Source: Pandoraea cepalis
Lineage (GTDB): Bacteria; Pseudomonadota; Gammaproteobacteria; Burkholderiales; Burkholderiaceae
DNA length: 64,000 bases
NCBI RefSeq assembly: GCF_902459665.1
Contig: NZ_CABPSL010000001.1
Coordinates: forward strand, 124,001 to 188,000
Direction: 5' to 3'
In this document: piece by piece, positions 7,603 to 14,747 of the stretch
Numbering within the stretch: position 1 is the first letter of the stretch
Layout: every line of letters starts with the position of its first letter
Made by a program: the position numbers and the translations under genes
Notes under the pieces: model-generated
What the model was told of the DNA's origin: nothing
Seen by the model: the letters and a program-made list of their open reading frames with translations, nothing else
Databases searched by the model: none

Positions 7603-7670
7603 GTGCCCGCCTGACGGCGGGTTCGGCCGTACCGGCGCCATCCCGGCGCCGGGCCATCGGAGAACCCGTC
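7603..7670 (+). promoter_or_regulatory. Two-hairpin leader, family M, copy 2
   Basis: Hairpin 1 CCCGCC, loop TGAC, GGCGGG; then CGTACC; hairpin 2 GGCGCC, loop ATCCC, GGCGCC; then GGAG 10 bases before the ATG at 7671. Confidence 0.7.
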
Positions 7671-8006
7671 ATGCGCCGCTTTGCCATCCTTGCCGTTTCC
7701 CTTCTGTTCGCCACCGCCGCCCATGCCGGCGGAAACCTTGCGTTCTCAATCGACCGCGCCGGTCAACTTTCGATCGACGGCCAGGCGGTCGGCGTGCCGA
7801 TCGGTACGGCCTTCGACCACGCCGACGGCGACGTGACGATCGCCCAAGCGTTGCGCGATCCGACGGGCGAAACGCTCAATGCGACCGTGCGCGCGCTGGT
7901 CGTTCACGGCAACGTCGTGAGCGAAACCGTCACTGTGCGCGATGCCCATACCGAACGCGTGCGCGTCGAACTGCACCCGGACCGCAGCGCGACCGTGCGG
8001 GCTTGA
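7671..8006 (+). CDS. Small periplasmic protein, unknown
   Basis: 111 residues with a clear signal peptide: MRRFAIL, hydrophobic core, then A-H-A cleavage site near residue 19. The mature part, about 92 residues, looks beta-rich (LSIDGQAVGVPIGTAF, ALVVHGNVVSETVTV). No catalytic motif. It ends 2 bases before the next ATG, so translation is coupled. Export fits a role in the cell envelope during transfer, but that is inference. Confidence 0.6.
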   Translation: MRRFAILAVSLLFATAAHAGGNLAFSIDRAGQLSIDGQAVGVPIGTAFDHADGDVTIAQALRDPTGETLNATVRALVVHGNVVSETVTVRDAHTERVRVELHPDRSATVRA

Positions 8007-8008
8007 TC

Positions 8009-8350
8009 ATGACGGCGCTCACACACACTGCCGCGGACGGCATCGGCGGGCAGACGCTGAACAGCGCGGAGTCGTGGGTTTCCCGGCGCCACGGCACCGA
8101 GCCCGTGCCGCGCTGGTGGCACGTGTTCCGCCGATCGAGCGCGGCGACACCGGACCTGCACGCGCTGCTGGTCCTGCTGCGCGAGCACGGCGCCGGTCTG
8201 CACGCCGCACCGTTCACCGACGAGGGCGGCGGCCGGCACGGCGAAGCCCTGCGTGCGTTCCTGCTCGCCGAGCGCGTCGCGGCCGAGCAGGCGGTGTTGC
8301 GCCAGGCGGCGGCCGAGGCCGCGCCAACCATCACGCGCCGCAGGTTGTGA
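8009..8350 (+). CDS. Hypothetical protein with AP-x-RRRL tail
   Basis: 113 residues; ATG 2 bases after the previous stop (an in-frame TTG at 8003 is possible). Contains PDLHALLVLLREHGAGLHAAPF, which resembles a degenerate ankyrin helix pair. It ends in APTITRRRL; proteins at 8889 and 9535 end in APVRRRARL and APARRRL, so the tail is shared. Function unknown. Confidence 0.55.
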   Translation: MTALTHTAADGIGGQTLNSAESWVSRRHGTEPVPRWWHVFRRSSAATPDLHALLVLLREHGAGLHAAPFTDEGGGRHGEALRAFLLAERVAAEQAVLRQAAAEAAPTITRRRL

Positions 8351-8371
8351 TCGGCGCTCGACGCTCCCCTT

Positions 8372-8436
8372 GTGCCCGCCGGAAGGCGGGTCAGGGCGGT
8401 ACCAGACCAGCCCGGTCTGTTCACCTGGAGCCTCGC
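8372..8436 (+). promoter_or_regulatory. Two-hairpin leader, family M, copy 3
   Basis: Hairpin 1 CCCGCC, loop GGAA, GGCGGG; GGTACC; hairpin 2 AGACC, loop AGCCC, GGTCT; then GTTCACC, TGGAG and the ATG at 8437. Confidence 0.7.
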
Positions 8437-8877
8437 ATGAAACCCTTTCACGTTCGCATCCTCGCCGCGCTTCCCGTGCTCGTTCTGTCCGTCGCCAACA
8501 TGCCGCCGTTCATCCATCAATGGTCCGACACCACGTCGGACCTGATCGCCGTGGGCACGTGGGTCGCACTGCTGGCCGGCATGGCCGTCACCGCACCGTT
8601 CAACCGATGGATGCTCGGCGACCAACGGGACTACGACACCCGATTCGGACGAGCCGTGGCGTTCTCGCTGGGCATCGTCGCTTTCATCGACATTCTGTTG
8701 CTCATCGGGACGGCAATGGTCGTCAAGGCGCTGGGCCTTGGCGTCATCGCCTACATCGGTGTGAGCCTGCTGATGTCGATCGTGCTGGGCGTGGGCTCCG
8801 TCGTTGCCGTGTTCAACCTGTTTTCGTGGACGTGCGATCGGATCGGCGCGGCGTACGACGCGGCGGACCGCGCGTAA
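8437..8877 (+). CDS. Small inner-membrane protein, about four helices
   Basis: 146 residues. Hydrophobic segments at about residues 7-24, 33-53, 68-92 and 96-125 suggest a four-helix inner-membrane protein with a short charged C-terminus. No known family. It follows a family-M leader and is 11 bases before the next gene. A role in transfer or exclusion at the membrane is possible but not shown. Confidence 0.6.
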   Translation: MKPFHVRILAALPVLVLSVANMPPFIHQWSDTTSDLIAVGTWVALLAGMAVTAPFNRWMLGDQRDYDTRFGRAVAFSLGIVAFIDILLLIGTAMVVKALGLGVIAYIGVSLLMSIVLGVGSVVAVFNLFSWTCDRIGAAYDAADRA

Positions 8878-8888
8878 TCGGAGGCCGC

Positions 8889-9521
8889 ATGGAACCGAAC
8901 CTGTCTACCGAACGTCTGGAGCGTGGCCTTGCGCTGGCCGTGTCGTCGTCGCCGCTGCCCGTGGTGCTGGGCTGGCTGCAAGCAGGGGCGCGCCCGACGC
9001 TGGGAGCCATCGGAAACGCCATCGAGCAACGTCGCGCGGCGGCGTTCTGCGCTCTGCTGGACCACATCGACCGCACCGTTCGCGCGACGCTGCCGGAACT
9101 GATGACGAGCCGCAACATGCTCGACGACGACGACATGCTGGACGCCTGGCTCGACCGCTTGACGCCGGACGACCTGAACGAGCGGCCGGCCGGTTGCGAC
9201 ATGCCGATGTGGTTCATCGCGTTCATTCACACGCCGGCCGTCGATCACAACGACATGCCCGACCGGGCGCGGGGCGCGCGCCTGCCGTACGTGCTGGCAA
9301 AACTGCGCAACGCCGGGGCCGACCTTGACGCGATGAGAGGCGACCCGGACCACTACGGCCTGGACAGCGTGGACCGATCGGCCGTCGTCTGGCTCGACGA
9401 TCACTACGTCGCGCTGCGCATGTTGCTGCGAATCCCCTACGAGCGCAAAGAACTGCGCGCGGTGGTCGATGAGACGCTGGCCGAGGCCGCAGCGCCCGTC
9501 CGGCGCCGGGCCAGGCTGTAA
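8889..9521 (+). CDS. Divergent ankyrin-like protein with Arg-rich tail
   Basis: 210 residues; RBS GGAGG before the ATG. Segments such as ALAVSSSPLPVVLGWLQAGA and LPYVLAKLRNAGADLDAM have the spacing of ankyrin repeats with weak consensus. No enzyme motif, signal or membrane segment. It ends in APVRRRARL, the tail shared with 8009 and 9535. Positively charged C-termini are typical of type IV secretion substrates, so export through the element's channel is one hypothesis. Confidence 0.55.
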   Translation: MEPNLSTERLERGLALAVSSSPLPVVLGWLQAGARPTLGAIGNAIEQRRAAAFCALLDHIDRTVRATLPELMTSRNMLDDDDMLDAWLDRLTPDDLNERPAGCDMPMWFIAFIHTPAVDHNDMPDRARGARLPYVLAKLRNAGADLDAMRGDPDHYGLDSVDRSAVVWLDDHYVALRMLLRIPYERKELRAVVDETLAEAAAPVRRRARL

Positions 9522-9534
9522 CCTGGAGACGACC

Positions 9535-10170
9535 ATGCACGACGCGCGCATTTTCGATTTCAACGACGTGGAGGCGATGAACGCCCTTGATGTCGGCGAC
9601 CTCGCGTGGGCAACGTTGCCCGAGCCGTGGCGGCGGGACCATGCGCCGAGGGCGTTGCACTGGTTCACCGCGGCAAGCGGTGAGTCGTCCGCCGAAAACG
9701 CCTTCGAGGCACACGTACGGACGGCCATCCAGTGGCTTGCCCGACACGAGGATGGGACGGCGGAGGTTCTGACCGATCGCATCGCGCACGCCGATCGGGT
9801 GTACGCGGCGTTCGTGGCCGAACGCGCCGGGCGCCCCAAGGTCGGGCCGCTGTTCAGCCCGCTTGAAGCCTGCTGGCTCGTCCTGAACGATGCCGGCCCG
9901 GCGCTGCTCGATCCCGAGGTGCGCCAGGCCACCATCGAGGCGTCGCTTGACGAACCACGGTCCCCACTGCACGCGCGCTGGTACATCGACCATCCCGACC
10001 TCGAAACGCAATACTGCGCTGGCAGGCTTCAGGACGAAGCCGTGGCGCTGATCGACCGCTACTTGCTCGCCAGGCATGTGACCGAAGCCACAGCGCTGAA
10101 CGTCGCGGCCGGCGAGGCGATGGCCGAGGTCGAAAGCGCATCGTCTGCGCCCGCACGCCGACGCCTGTAA
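9535..10170 (+). CDS. Hypothetical protein with Arg-rich tail
   Basis: 211 residues, 13 bases after the previous gene, RBS TGGAG. Mostly helical; LFSPLEACWLVLNDAGPALLD resembles an ankyrin-like turn, but the family is not recognised. It ends in SAPARRRL, close to the tails of 8009 and 8889. Last gene of this cluster; a hairpin without T-run follows at 10207. Confidence 0.55.
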   Translation: MHDARIFDFNDVEAMNALDVGDLAWATLPEPWRRDHAPRALHWFTAASGESSAENAFEAHVRTAIQWLARHEDGTAEVLTDRIAHADRVYAAFVAERAGRPKVGPLFSPLEACWLVLNDAGPALLDPEVRQATIEASLDEPRSPLHARWYIDHPDLETQYCAGRLQDEAVALIDRYLLARHVTEATALNVAAGEAMAEVESASSAPARRRL

Positions 10171-10206
10171 CCATTGGAGGATCGGCCAGGCGCGGCTGAA
10201 GTAGCA

Positions 10207-10231
10207 GAGCCGGGGCGGTCAACCCCGGCTC
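10207..10231 (+). other. GC-rich hairpin
   Basis: GAGCCGGGG, loop CGGTCAA, CCCCGGCTC. No T-run, so perhaps an RNA end-protecting hairpin rather than an intrinsic terminator. Confidence 0.45.
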
Positions 10232-10440
10232 GGTCGTCAAGGACTTACGTTAGTTCGCGGGTCGCTCCCTTGACCAAGAAACGTCGCAAACGTGGGCCAC
10301 AACGCACCCTACGAAAAGCCTGTATGCAGGTCAAGCCCGGGCCTGCACTTCGCTGGGCTCTAACACCGCAGGCGCCTGGGCGTCAGCGGGTCGGCCGAGG
10401 GCGGCGCCAGCCGCCCCGTCTTTTCCCTGGGACTACGAAC

Positions 10441-10468
10441 AAAGGCCGGTCAACGTTGACCGGCCTTT
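10441..10468. other. 28-base perfect palindrome
   Basis: AAAGGCCGGTCAAC followed at once by its exact reverse complement. As RNA it would fold into a strong hairpin ending in TTT; as DNA it could be a dimer-binding site. It lies in a 650-base gap (10171-10820) with no convincing gene. Confidence 0.5.
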
Positions 10469-10651
10469 GCCAACCAGGGCACATGCACATCGGCGGACAC
10501 CACGCCGCCGACGACCCACGGTAACACCCGTACGGAAAAGCACAAGGCCGAACGGCGAAAGGCCACGTCAACGGCCCGTGGCGGTTCTCCCACGGCCGGC
10601 CGCGTTCGCCCCTTGTTCGTTGAAAAGCCGCCGGTATCGCCAACCGGCCGA

Positions 10652-10774
10652 CGCATAAGCCGTCCCGACACAAGGGCAAGGGTTCGCTGCGCGCCCGCCG
10701 GCACCCGGTCCTGCTGCGCAGGCTGCGGCTTTGGCGTGCCCCTGGCCCTTGTGTCGGGACGGCTTCGTTATGCG
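10652..10774. repeat. Foldback element, copy 1
   Basis: A 21-base arm AAGCCGTCCCGACACAAGGGC (10657-10677, last base omitted here: it pairs in full) matches the reverse complement at 10745-10765, and CGCATAA / TTATGCG extends the stem beyond a 2-base bulge. The 67-base loop contains CACCCGGTC and GCTGCGGCTTT. A second copy with different arm bases but the same outer word and loop words is at 14398-14528. Unknown: structured RNA, non-autonomous mobile element or protein site. Confidence 0.55.
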
Positions 10775-10820
10775 CCGGGCGATACCGACAGCAGACCTTC
10801 ACCGAACAAGGAGCACCACC

Positions 10821-11417
10821 ATGAACGCAACCAGCCAGAACCTCACGCACACCAACAGCAACCCCATCCAAGGCGGGCTCCCCCAACTGCAGATGACGAC
10901 CGAAACCACCTACCACGCCATGCCCTACAACCTCGACGCCGGCCCGGGCTTCTACTTCACGAGCCTGGAAGACTACACCGCGAAGATGGACGGGCTCACG
11001 GATCGCTGGGGCGCACCGGTCGAGGAGGTGGAGTTGCAACTGGTGGACGGCACCGACGGCGAAGGCCAGTTGTTCGCGGCGCTTGGCATCAGCCAGGCCA
11101 GCCTCGAAACCTGGTTCGACACCGTGGTGGACCTCGACGAGCACGAGCAAGCCGCCTTGTTCTACCTCGTGGGCGATGCGGGCTATTCGCTCGCGGACGC
11201 GCTCGACAAGATCGACGACGTGATGCTGCAAGAGGGCGCGATGGAGGACGTGGGCGAGGAAATGTTCAACGAGTTGTACCTGCACGAGGTGCCGGAACAC
11301 CTGCACGCGTACCTGGACAGCAGCCGATGGGTCAACGATTGTCGCCTGAACGGGGATTTTTCAGAGTTCCAGTTCGATCACAAAGACTGGACCGTGACCA
11401 ACGCCAACGGGATTTAA
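10821..11417 (+). CDS. ardA: ArdA-like antirestriction protein
   Basis: 198 residues, acidic. ATG follows CAAGGAGCACCACC. The ArdA pattern is visible: FTSLEDYTAKM, then YSLADALDKIDDVMLQEGAMEDVGEE, EVPEHLHAYLDSSRWVND and LNGDFSEFQF near the C-terminus. ArdA mimics bent B-form DNA and blocks type I restriction enzymes, protecting incoming conjugative DNA. The N-terminal 30 residues are an Asn/Thr-rich extension. Carried with an MmeI-type restriction enzyme on the same element. Confidence 0.75.
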   Translation: MNATSQNLTHTNSNPIQGGLPQLQMTTETTYHAMPYNLDAGPGFYFTSLEDYTAKMDGLTDRWGAPVEEVELQLVDGTDGEGQLFAALGISQASLETWFDTVVDLDEHEQAALFYLVGDAGYSLADALDKIDDVMLQEGAMEDVGEEMFNELYLHEVPEHLHAYLDSSRWVNDCRLNGDFSEFQFDHKDWTVTNANGI

Positions 11418-11425
11418 ACCCCAAC

Positions 11426-11465
11426 GCCCGCACGCTACGGTTTGCGGGCTTCACTGGAGAACCTG
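11426..11465 (+). promoter_or_regulatory. Short leader hairpin, partial family-M resemblance
   Basis: CCCGCA, loop, TGCGGG, then TTCACTGGAG and the ATG at 11466. It matches the first hairpin and the TTCACnGGAG end of family-M leaders but lacks GGTACC and hairpin 2. Confidence 0.45.
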
Positions 11466-11762
11466 ATGAACCGCAAGGACTACACGACGGCGCGGCGCCT
11501 GCTGTGTGACAACGGGCGCTACGCGCTGCGCTGGCTTCCCGCCGACCATGCGGCGCTGATGGACCGCCTGATGTTCAGCACGACCCGCGACGACCTCGCG
11601 GAGCGCGCGTTCGCGAGCGAGTACGACCGGCGCCTGATGCCTCGCGCGGACTGGCAGACCCAAGCACGCGGCACGAACGACGCCGAGTACGCCATCTACC
11701 GCGCGAACGCGGAGGCGCTGGGCTGGACGGTCAAGACCTACGACGAATGGCTGGCGAGTTGA
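11466..11762 (+). CDS. Hypothetical protein downstream of ardA
   Basis: 98 residues, RBS CTGGAG. Basic and helical, with AEYAIYRANAEALGWTVKTYDEWL at the C-terminus. Not recognised. It follows ardA by 48 bases and the transcript ends at the terminator at 11800, so it is probably part of an ardA operon. Confidence 0.6.
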   Translation: MNRKDYTTARRLLCDNGRYALRWLPADHAALMDRLMFSTTRDDLAERAFASEYDRRLMPRADWQTQARGTNDAEYAIYRANAEALGWTVKTYDEWLAS

Positions 11763-11797
11763 TACGTTTGGTTTGTATCAAACAAACGATACAAACG
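11761..11797. repeat. GTTTGTATC / GATACAAAC repeats
   Basis: GTTTGTATC and GATACAAAC form an inverted pair separated by AAACAAAC. Member of the repeat family that surrounds the par locus. Confidence 0.45.
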
Positions 11798-11799
11798 AA

Positions 11800-11825
11800 A
11801 AGCCCTTGAAACAAGGGCTTTTTTT
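11800..11825 (+). terminator. Intrinsic terminator
   Basis: AAGCCCTTG, loop AAA, CAAGGGCTT, then T-run. Confidence 0.85.
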
Positions 11826-11849
11826 GTCACTCAAAACGGCCGCAGCCTC

Positions 11850-11877
11850 TTGCTAGAGCCGCGGCACCTGGTAGGTA
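11850..11877 (+). promoter_or_regulatory. Promoter of repeat-nuclease gene A
   Basis: TTGCTA (11850-11855), 16-base spacer ending in CCTGG, TAGGTA (11872-11877). Both boxes and the spacing are the same before the paralog (22137-22164). CCTGGTA here is also inverted 18 bases on (TACCAGG), a possible operator. Confidence 0.6.
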
Positions 11878-11907
11878 CGAGGGAGGGAGACTTACCAGGA
11901 GCAAGCC

Positions 11908-13020
11908 GTGGCAGGACGGAGAAGACCGTGGAAAACCTACGAGGAAGCGAGCGCGTGGGCGCAACAGGAAAAAATCACATCGAGGGACGATTGGCGCACC
12001 CGCACCAAACCACAAGGCATTCCATTGGCACCGGAGCATGTCTACAAGGCCGAATGGCAAGGATGGCGTGCGTTCCTGGGGATTTCATTGTTGGGTGGCG
12101 CATCCAAGGTTGAACTGATCTTGAAACATAGTCTCCGGCAGGTGCTAAACCTCGATCCGGCCCGCATGACGCGCATCAACGACGGTGGCCGACCCATGCA
12201 CGTGGACATGGCCGACCGCGAGCGCCGTCTTGTCATCGAGTACGACGGCTCGGCGTGGCACAAGGATGTTGTGCACGATCATCGCAAGACCCAGCGGTTG
12301 AATGACGCCGGCTGGACCGTGATTCGCGTTCGCGAGACACCGCTGGCCTTGCTTGATCCCGTGCGGGATGTGCAGGTTGGACGCGCAACGCTCAACTACG
12401 GACCGATGATCGGCACGGTACTGAAGCACCTTCAATCGCTCGTCGAGCGGGGCACCCTGCCCGATGATGGACTCGGTGCCAAGATCGCCGCCGCGCTCAA
12501 AATCCCGATCGACGAGACGGAGTTTTACGACATCATCGCGCAAGGATGGGTATCGTATGAAGAGGCCAGCGCTTGGGCGCGGCAAAGGGGGATCATGTCG
12601 TTCGACGACTGGTTCGTCCGTGTTAAGAGGAGCGATTTTCCGCGCGGTAACATCCCGACCCGGCCTTATGCAATCTACAAGGCTGAATGGCAAGGATGGG
12701 GTGCGTTCCTTGGTACCGGGAGCATTCCTACCTACAAGAAGCCTTTTCGTTCATACGATGAGGCCAGGGCTTGGGCACAGCAGGAAAAGATCACGACGGC
12801 AAAGGGCTGGAAGAGGCGCGCCAAGCCGAACGACATTCCGTCCGACCCGGACCGAGTCTATAAGGCTGAATGGCAAGGATGGGGCGCGTTCTTGGGGACG
12901 GGCAACACGTATGGTGGCCCACGGAGAGCCCCGCAACAGACTGCCCGCCATGTCATCAACCTGGTCAAGATCACCGACCCGGAGAACGACAGAGCCTTTG
13001 CCTTGCAAGCGTCGGTGTAA
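11908..13020 (+). CDS. Repeat-plus-nuclease protein A
   Basis: 370 residues from a GTG preceded by AGGAG. Three copies of a roughly 52-residue repeat (SYEEASAWAQ...GI, then YKAEWQGWGAFLGTG) lie at about residues 8-59, 215-270 and 280-332. This looks like the phage-integrase repeat unit found in several proteobacterial proteins. Between the first and second copies, residues 66-150 form a Vsr/DUF559-like endonuclease domain: VDM (D100), IEYDGSAWH (E111, D113), then LNDAGWTVIRVRE. Catalytic residues look intact. Paralog at 22194 with the same promoter. Function unknown: DNA cleavage in defence, or in element maintenance. Confidence 0.65.
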   Translation: MAGRRRPWKTYEEASAWAQQEKITSRDDWRTRTKPQGIPLAPEHVYKAEWQGWRAFLGISLLGGASKVELILKHSLRQVLNLDPARMTRINDGGRPMHVDMADRERRLVIEYDGSAWHKDVVHDHRKTQRLNDAGWTVIRVRETPLALLDPVRDVQVGRATLNYGPMIGTVLKHLQSLVERGTLPDDGLGAKIAAALKIPIDETEFYDIIAQGWVSYEEASAWARQRGIMSFDDWFVRVKRSDFPRGNIPTRPYAIYKAEWQGWGAFLGTGSIPTYKKPFRSYDEARAWAQQEKITTAKGWKRRAKPNDIPSDPDRVYKAEWQGWGAFLGTGNTYGGPRRAPQQTARHVINLVKITDPENDRAFALQASV

Positions 13021-13050
13021 GCATGGCGGCGTCCACAGCGCCGCGTGATT

Positions 13051-13103
13051 GATACATACATACCAATACATACGCATCACTACATACGCACCGATACAAA
13101 CAG
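13051..13103. repeat. ATACATAC / GATACAAAC repeats left of par locus
   Basis: GATACATACATACC, AATACATACG, CTACATACG and CGATACAAACAG in 53 bases. With the cluster at 14169-14295 they bracket the par genes, as centromere-like sites often do. Confidence 0.55.
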
Positions 13104-13129
13104 AAAAGCCCCTTTTTCAAGGGGCTTTT
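13104..13129. terminator. Bidirectional terminator
   Basis: AAAAGCCCCTT, loop TTTC, AAGGGGCTTTT. It serves the rightward repeat-nuclease gene and the leftward par operon. Confidence 0.85.
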
Positions 13130-13151
13130 GTTCGTCCACGACCGGCGCCGG

Positions 13152-13514
13152 TCACTTTTTGTTGTCGATGATCAAGGTTTCACCGGCCGCGACCAGTTCG
13201 CGGTACTTCATCATCGCGAGCATCATGATCGCGCTCGTGGGCGGGCCGACCGTCGTATCGTCCACGTCGTCGCGGAAGTCGTTCACGATCCGCAGTTGCG
13301 ACGCGGTGGACGTGCGGCCCCGGATCGAGGCGTTGCAGATCACGACCGGATCGGTCGCGTTCGCACGCTTGACCGTGCGCGCGACGTACTCGCCGTACAG
13401 CACGCCGTCCGGTTCCGAGAACGCCACGCTCGCGACACCGGCCGCAGCGGCCATCAAATCCTGCTCCGGCTTTTTCGCCGCCAGGCGGGCCAGTGCGTTC
13501 ATACCATTTTCCAT
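13152..13514 (-). CDS. Partner protein of ParA, unknown
   Basis: 120 residues, start ATG at 13514, 28 bases after parA in the same direction. Not a recognisable ParB, and no obvious helix-turn-helix or RHH at the N-terminus. The second-gene position of a ParA operon is normally taken by the centromere-binding protein, so an analogous role is the best inference. The middle contains VVICNASIRGRTSTASQLRIVNDF. Confidence 0.55.
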   Translation of the reverse strand: MENGMNALARLAAKKPEQDLMAAAAGVASVAFSEPDGVLYGEYVARTVKRANATDPVVICNASIRGRTSTASQLRIVNDFRDDVDDTTVGPPTSAIMMLAMMKYRELVAAGETLIIDNKK

Positions 13515-13542
13515 CGTAAATCTCCAAGACGTTAAAAATAGG

Positions 13543-14139
13543 TTAGGCCGCGGCCAGGTCGATCAACGCGTCGATCGTGTTGTCCATTTCGCGCCGGGCC
13601 TCGTGCAGGCCACGAATACCGCTCTTGTCCGCGTAGATCGTCAAGCCGCGGGCGATGGTCGCCTGGTACGCCTTGCGCTTGCGGATGTACGGCTTGCCCA
13701 CGAAGCCGGCGAGAAACGCGATGTCGCTGGCGAAGTTCATTTCGAGCCGGTTGGGAAGGAGCATCACGCGCCGGCCTTTCGCGACTTGATCCGCCTGGCC
13801 TTTGATGGCCGCAGCGGCGTCGAAAAACGACGGCAACAGCGGCATCAGCGTGACTTGCGATTTCAGCGCCGAGGCGTCCAACATGCCCGGGGCGTGGTCA
13901 AAAATCACGATGTCATACGCCGACGCCTGCGCGTCGGACGCGGCCACGTCGAACGGCACCGTATGGCCGCATTGCTTCGCTTGCGCGGCCCACGTACGCC
14001 CGCTTTGCTGCGCGTCCAGATCGACCAGCAGCACGCGAGGGCGCGAGGTTTCGAGGGCCAGGCGTGCCGCCAGGTTGATCGAAAGCGTCGATTTTCCGAC
14101 GCCGCCTTTGGGGCTCCAAACGGAACATGAAAACATCAT
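13543..14139 (-). CDS. parA: ParA-type partition ATPase
   Basis: 198 residues, small ParA (type Ib-like: no N-terminal HTH). The deviant Walker A PKGGVGKST has its signature Lys (residue 11) and the catalytic Lys (16); Walker A' is LLVDLDAQQSG and the third motif YDIVIFDHAPG. RBS GAGGAG before the ATG at 14139. Forms dynamic ATP-dependent patterns on DNA to segregate plasmids. Its presence supports a replicating excised form. Upstream inverted repeats may be both operator and centromere. Confidence 0.85.
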   Translation of the reverse strand: MMFSCSVWSPKGGVGKSTLSINLAARLALETSRPRVLLVDLDAQQSGRTWAAQAKQCGHTVPFDVAASDAQASAYDIVIFDHAPGMLDASALKSQVTLMPLLPSFFDAAAAIKGQADQVAKGRRVMLLPNRLEMNFASDIAFLAGFVGKPYIRKRKAYQATIARGLTIYADKSGIRGLHEARREMDNTIDALIDLAAA

Positions 14140-14168
14140 AGTCTGTACTCCTCTAGATCGTGGTGGAA

Positions 14169-14295
14169 GGTATGTATGCGTTTGTTGGTATTAATACATA
14201 CCAACGTTCTCGTACCACGATCGACCTGTCAACCGAGTACCGTACCTAAAGCCGCGACGATCGCCGGAAGCGATACAAACACACCGATACAAACA
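14169..14295. repeat. Operator/centromere-like repeats before parA
   Basis: GGTATGTAT (14169-14177) and its exact inverse ATACATACC (14194-14202) lie 30-63 bases before parA; GATACAAAC occurs twice more (14272-14280, 14286-14294). TTGACA on the minus strand at 14227-14232 could be the parA -35. Confidence 0.55.
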
Positions 14296-14397
14296 CACCA
14301 CGGCCGCGCAACGCCGCGCGTCCTGCTGCGTGTTCCCGCGCCGGCACCTGGTCGCCATCGCTCTCACCGCGTTGTGCGCTCGATCCCGCCGTTTTCC

Positions 14398-14528
14398 GAC
14401 GCATAAGCCAGACCGTCCGAGCCGCGGCAAGGGCGCGCGTTGCTTTCGCCGTGCACCCGGTCACGCTGCGCGCGCTGCGGCTTTCGTCGAACCCTTGCCA
14501 GGCCGTCCGGCTGGCTCGTTCATGCGTC
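14398..14528. repeat. Foldback element, copy 2
   Basis: GACGCAT (14398-14404) pairs with ATGCGTC (14522-14528), AGCCAG with CTGGCT (14511-14516), and GGCAAGGG with CCCTTGCC. The loop holds CACCCGGTC, CGCTGCGC and GCTGCGGCTTT as in the copy at 10652. The arms differ from copy 1, yet pair with each other. Confidence 0.5.
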
Positions 14529-14669
14529 ACGGCAGGCTCCGAAGCGCACAACCAACGAACGGGACGAGGGCAAACGATGACCAGGCACCAGCAACCGGCA
14601 GCAGAACATCGACACGTCGCGCGGTTCCTCGCCCCCACGGCCCACCAAAGCGCAGCACGTAGCAACTAC

Positions 14670-14721
14670 TTGAGTTTTTCGCAGAACCTGGTGTACTGCA
14701 GGTACCGCGTTGGTGCCAACG
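14670..14721 (+). promoter_or_regulatory. Promoter-operator, regulon copy A
   Basis: TTGAGT (14670-14675), 16-base spacer ending CCTGG, TGTACT (14692-14697), then the palindrome CGTTGGTGCCAACG (14708-14721) over the predicted start region. Confidence 0.65.
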
Positions 14722-14747
14722 GCACCGCACACTGAACGGAGAGAACG

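Noticed and set aside
10174-10524. Gene in the gap after 10170
   Set aside because: Pro/Arg-rich frame crossing a 28-base palindrome and a hairpin, no RBS; treated as non-coding.
10652-10774. Integron attC site
   Set aside because: A long imperfect palindrome ending in TTATGCG recalls attC, but the core-site bases do not fit and there is no integron integrase or cassette.
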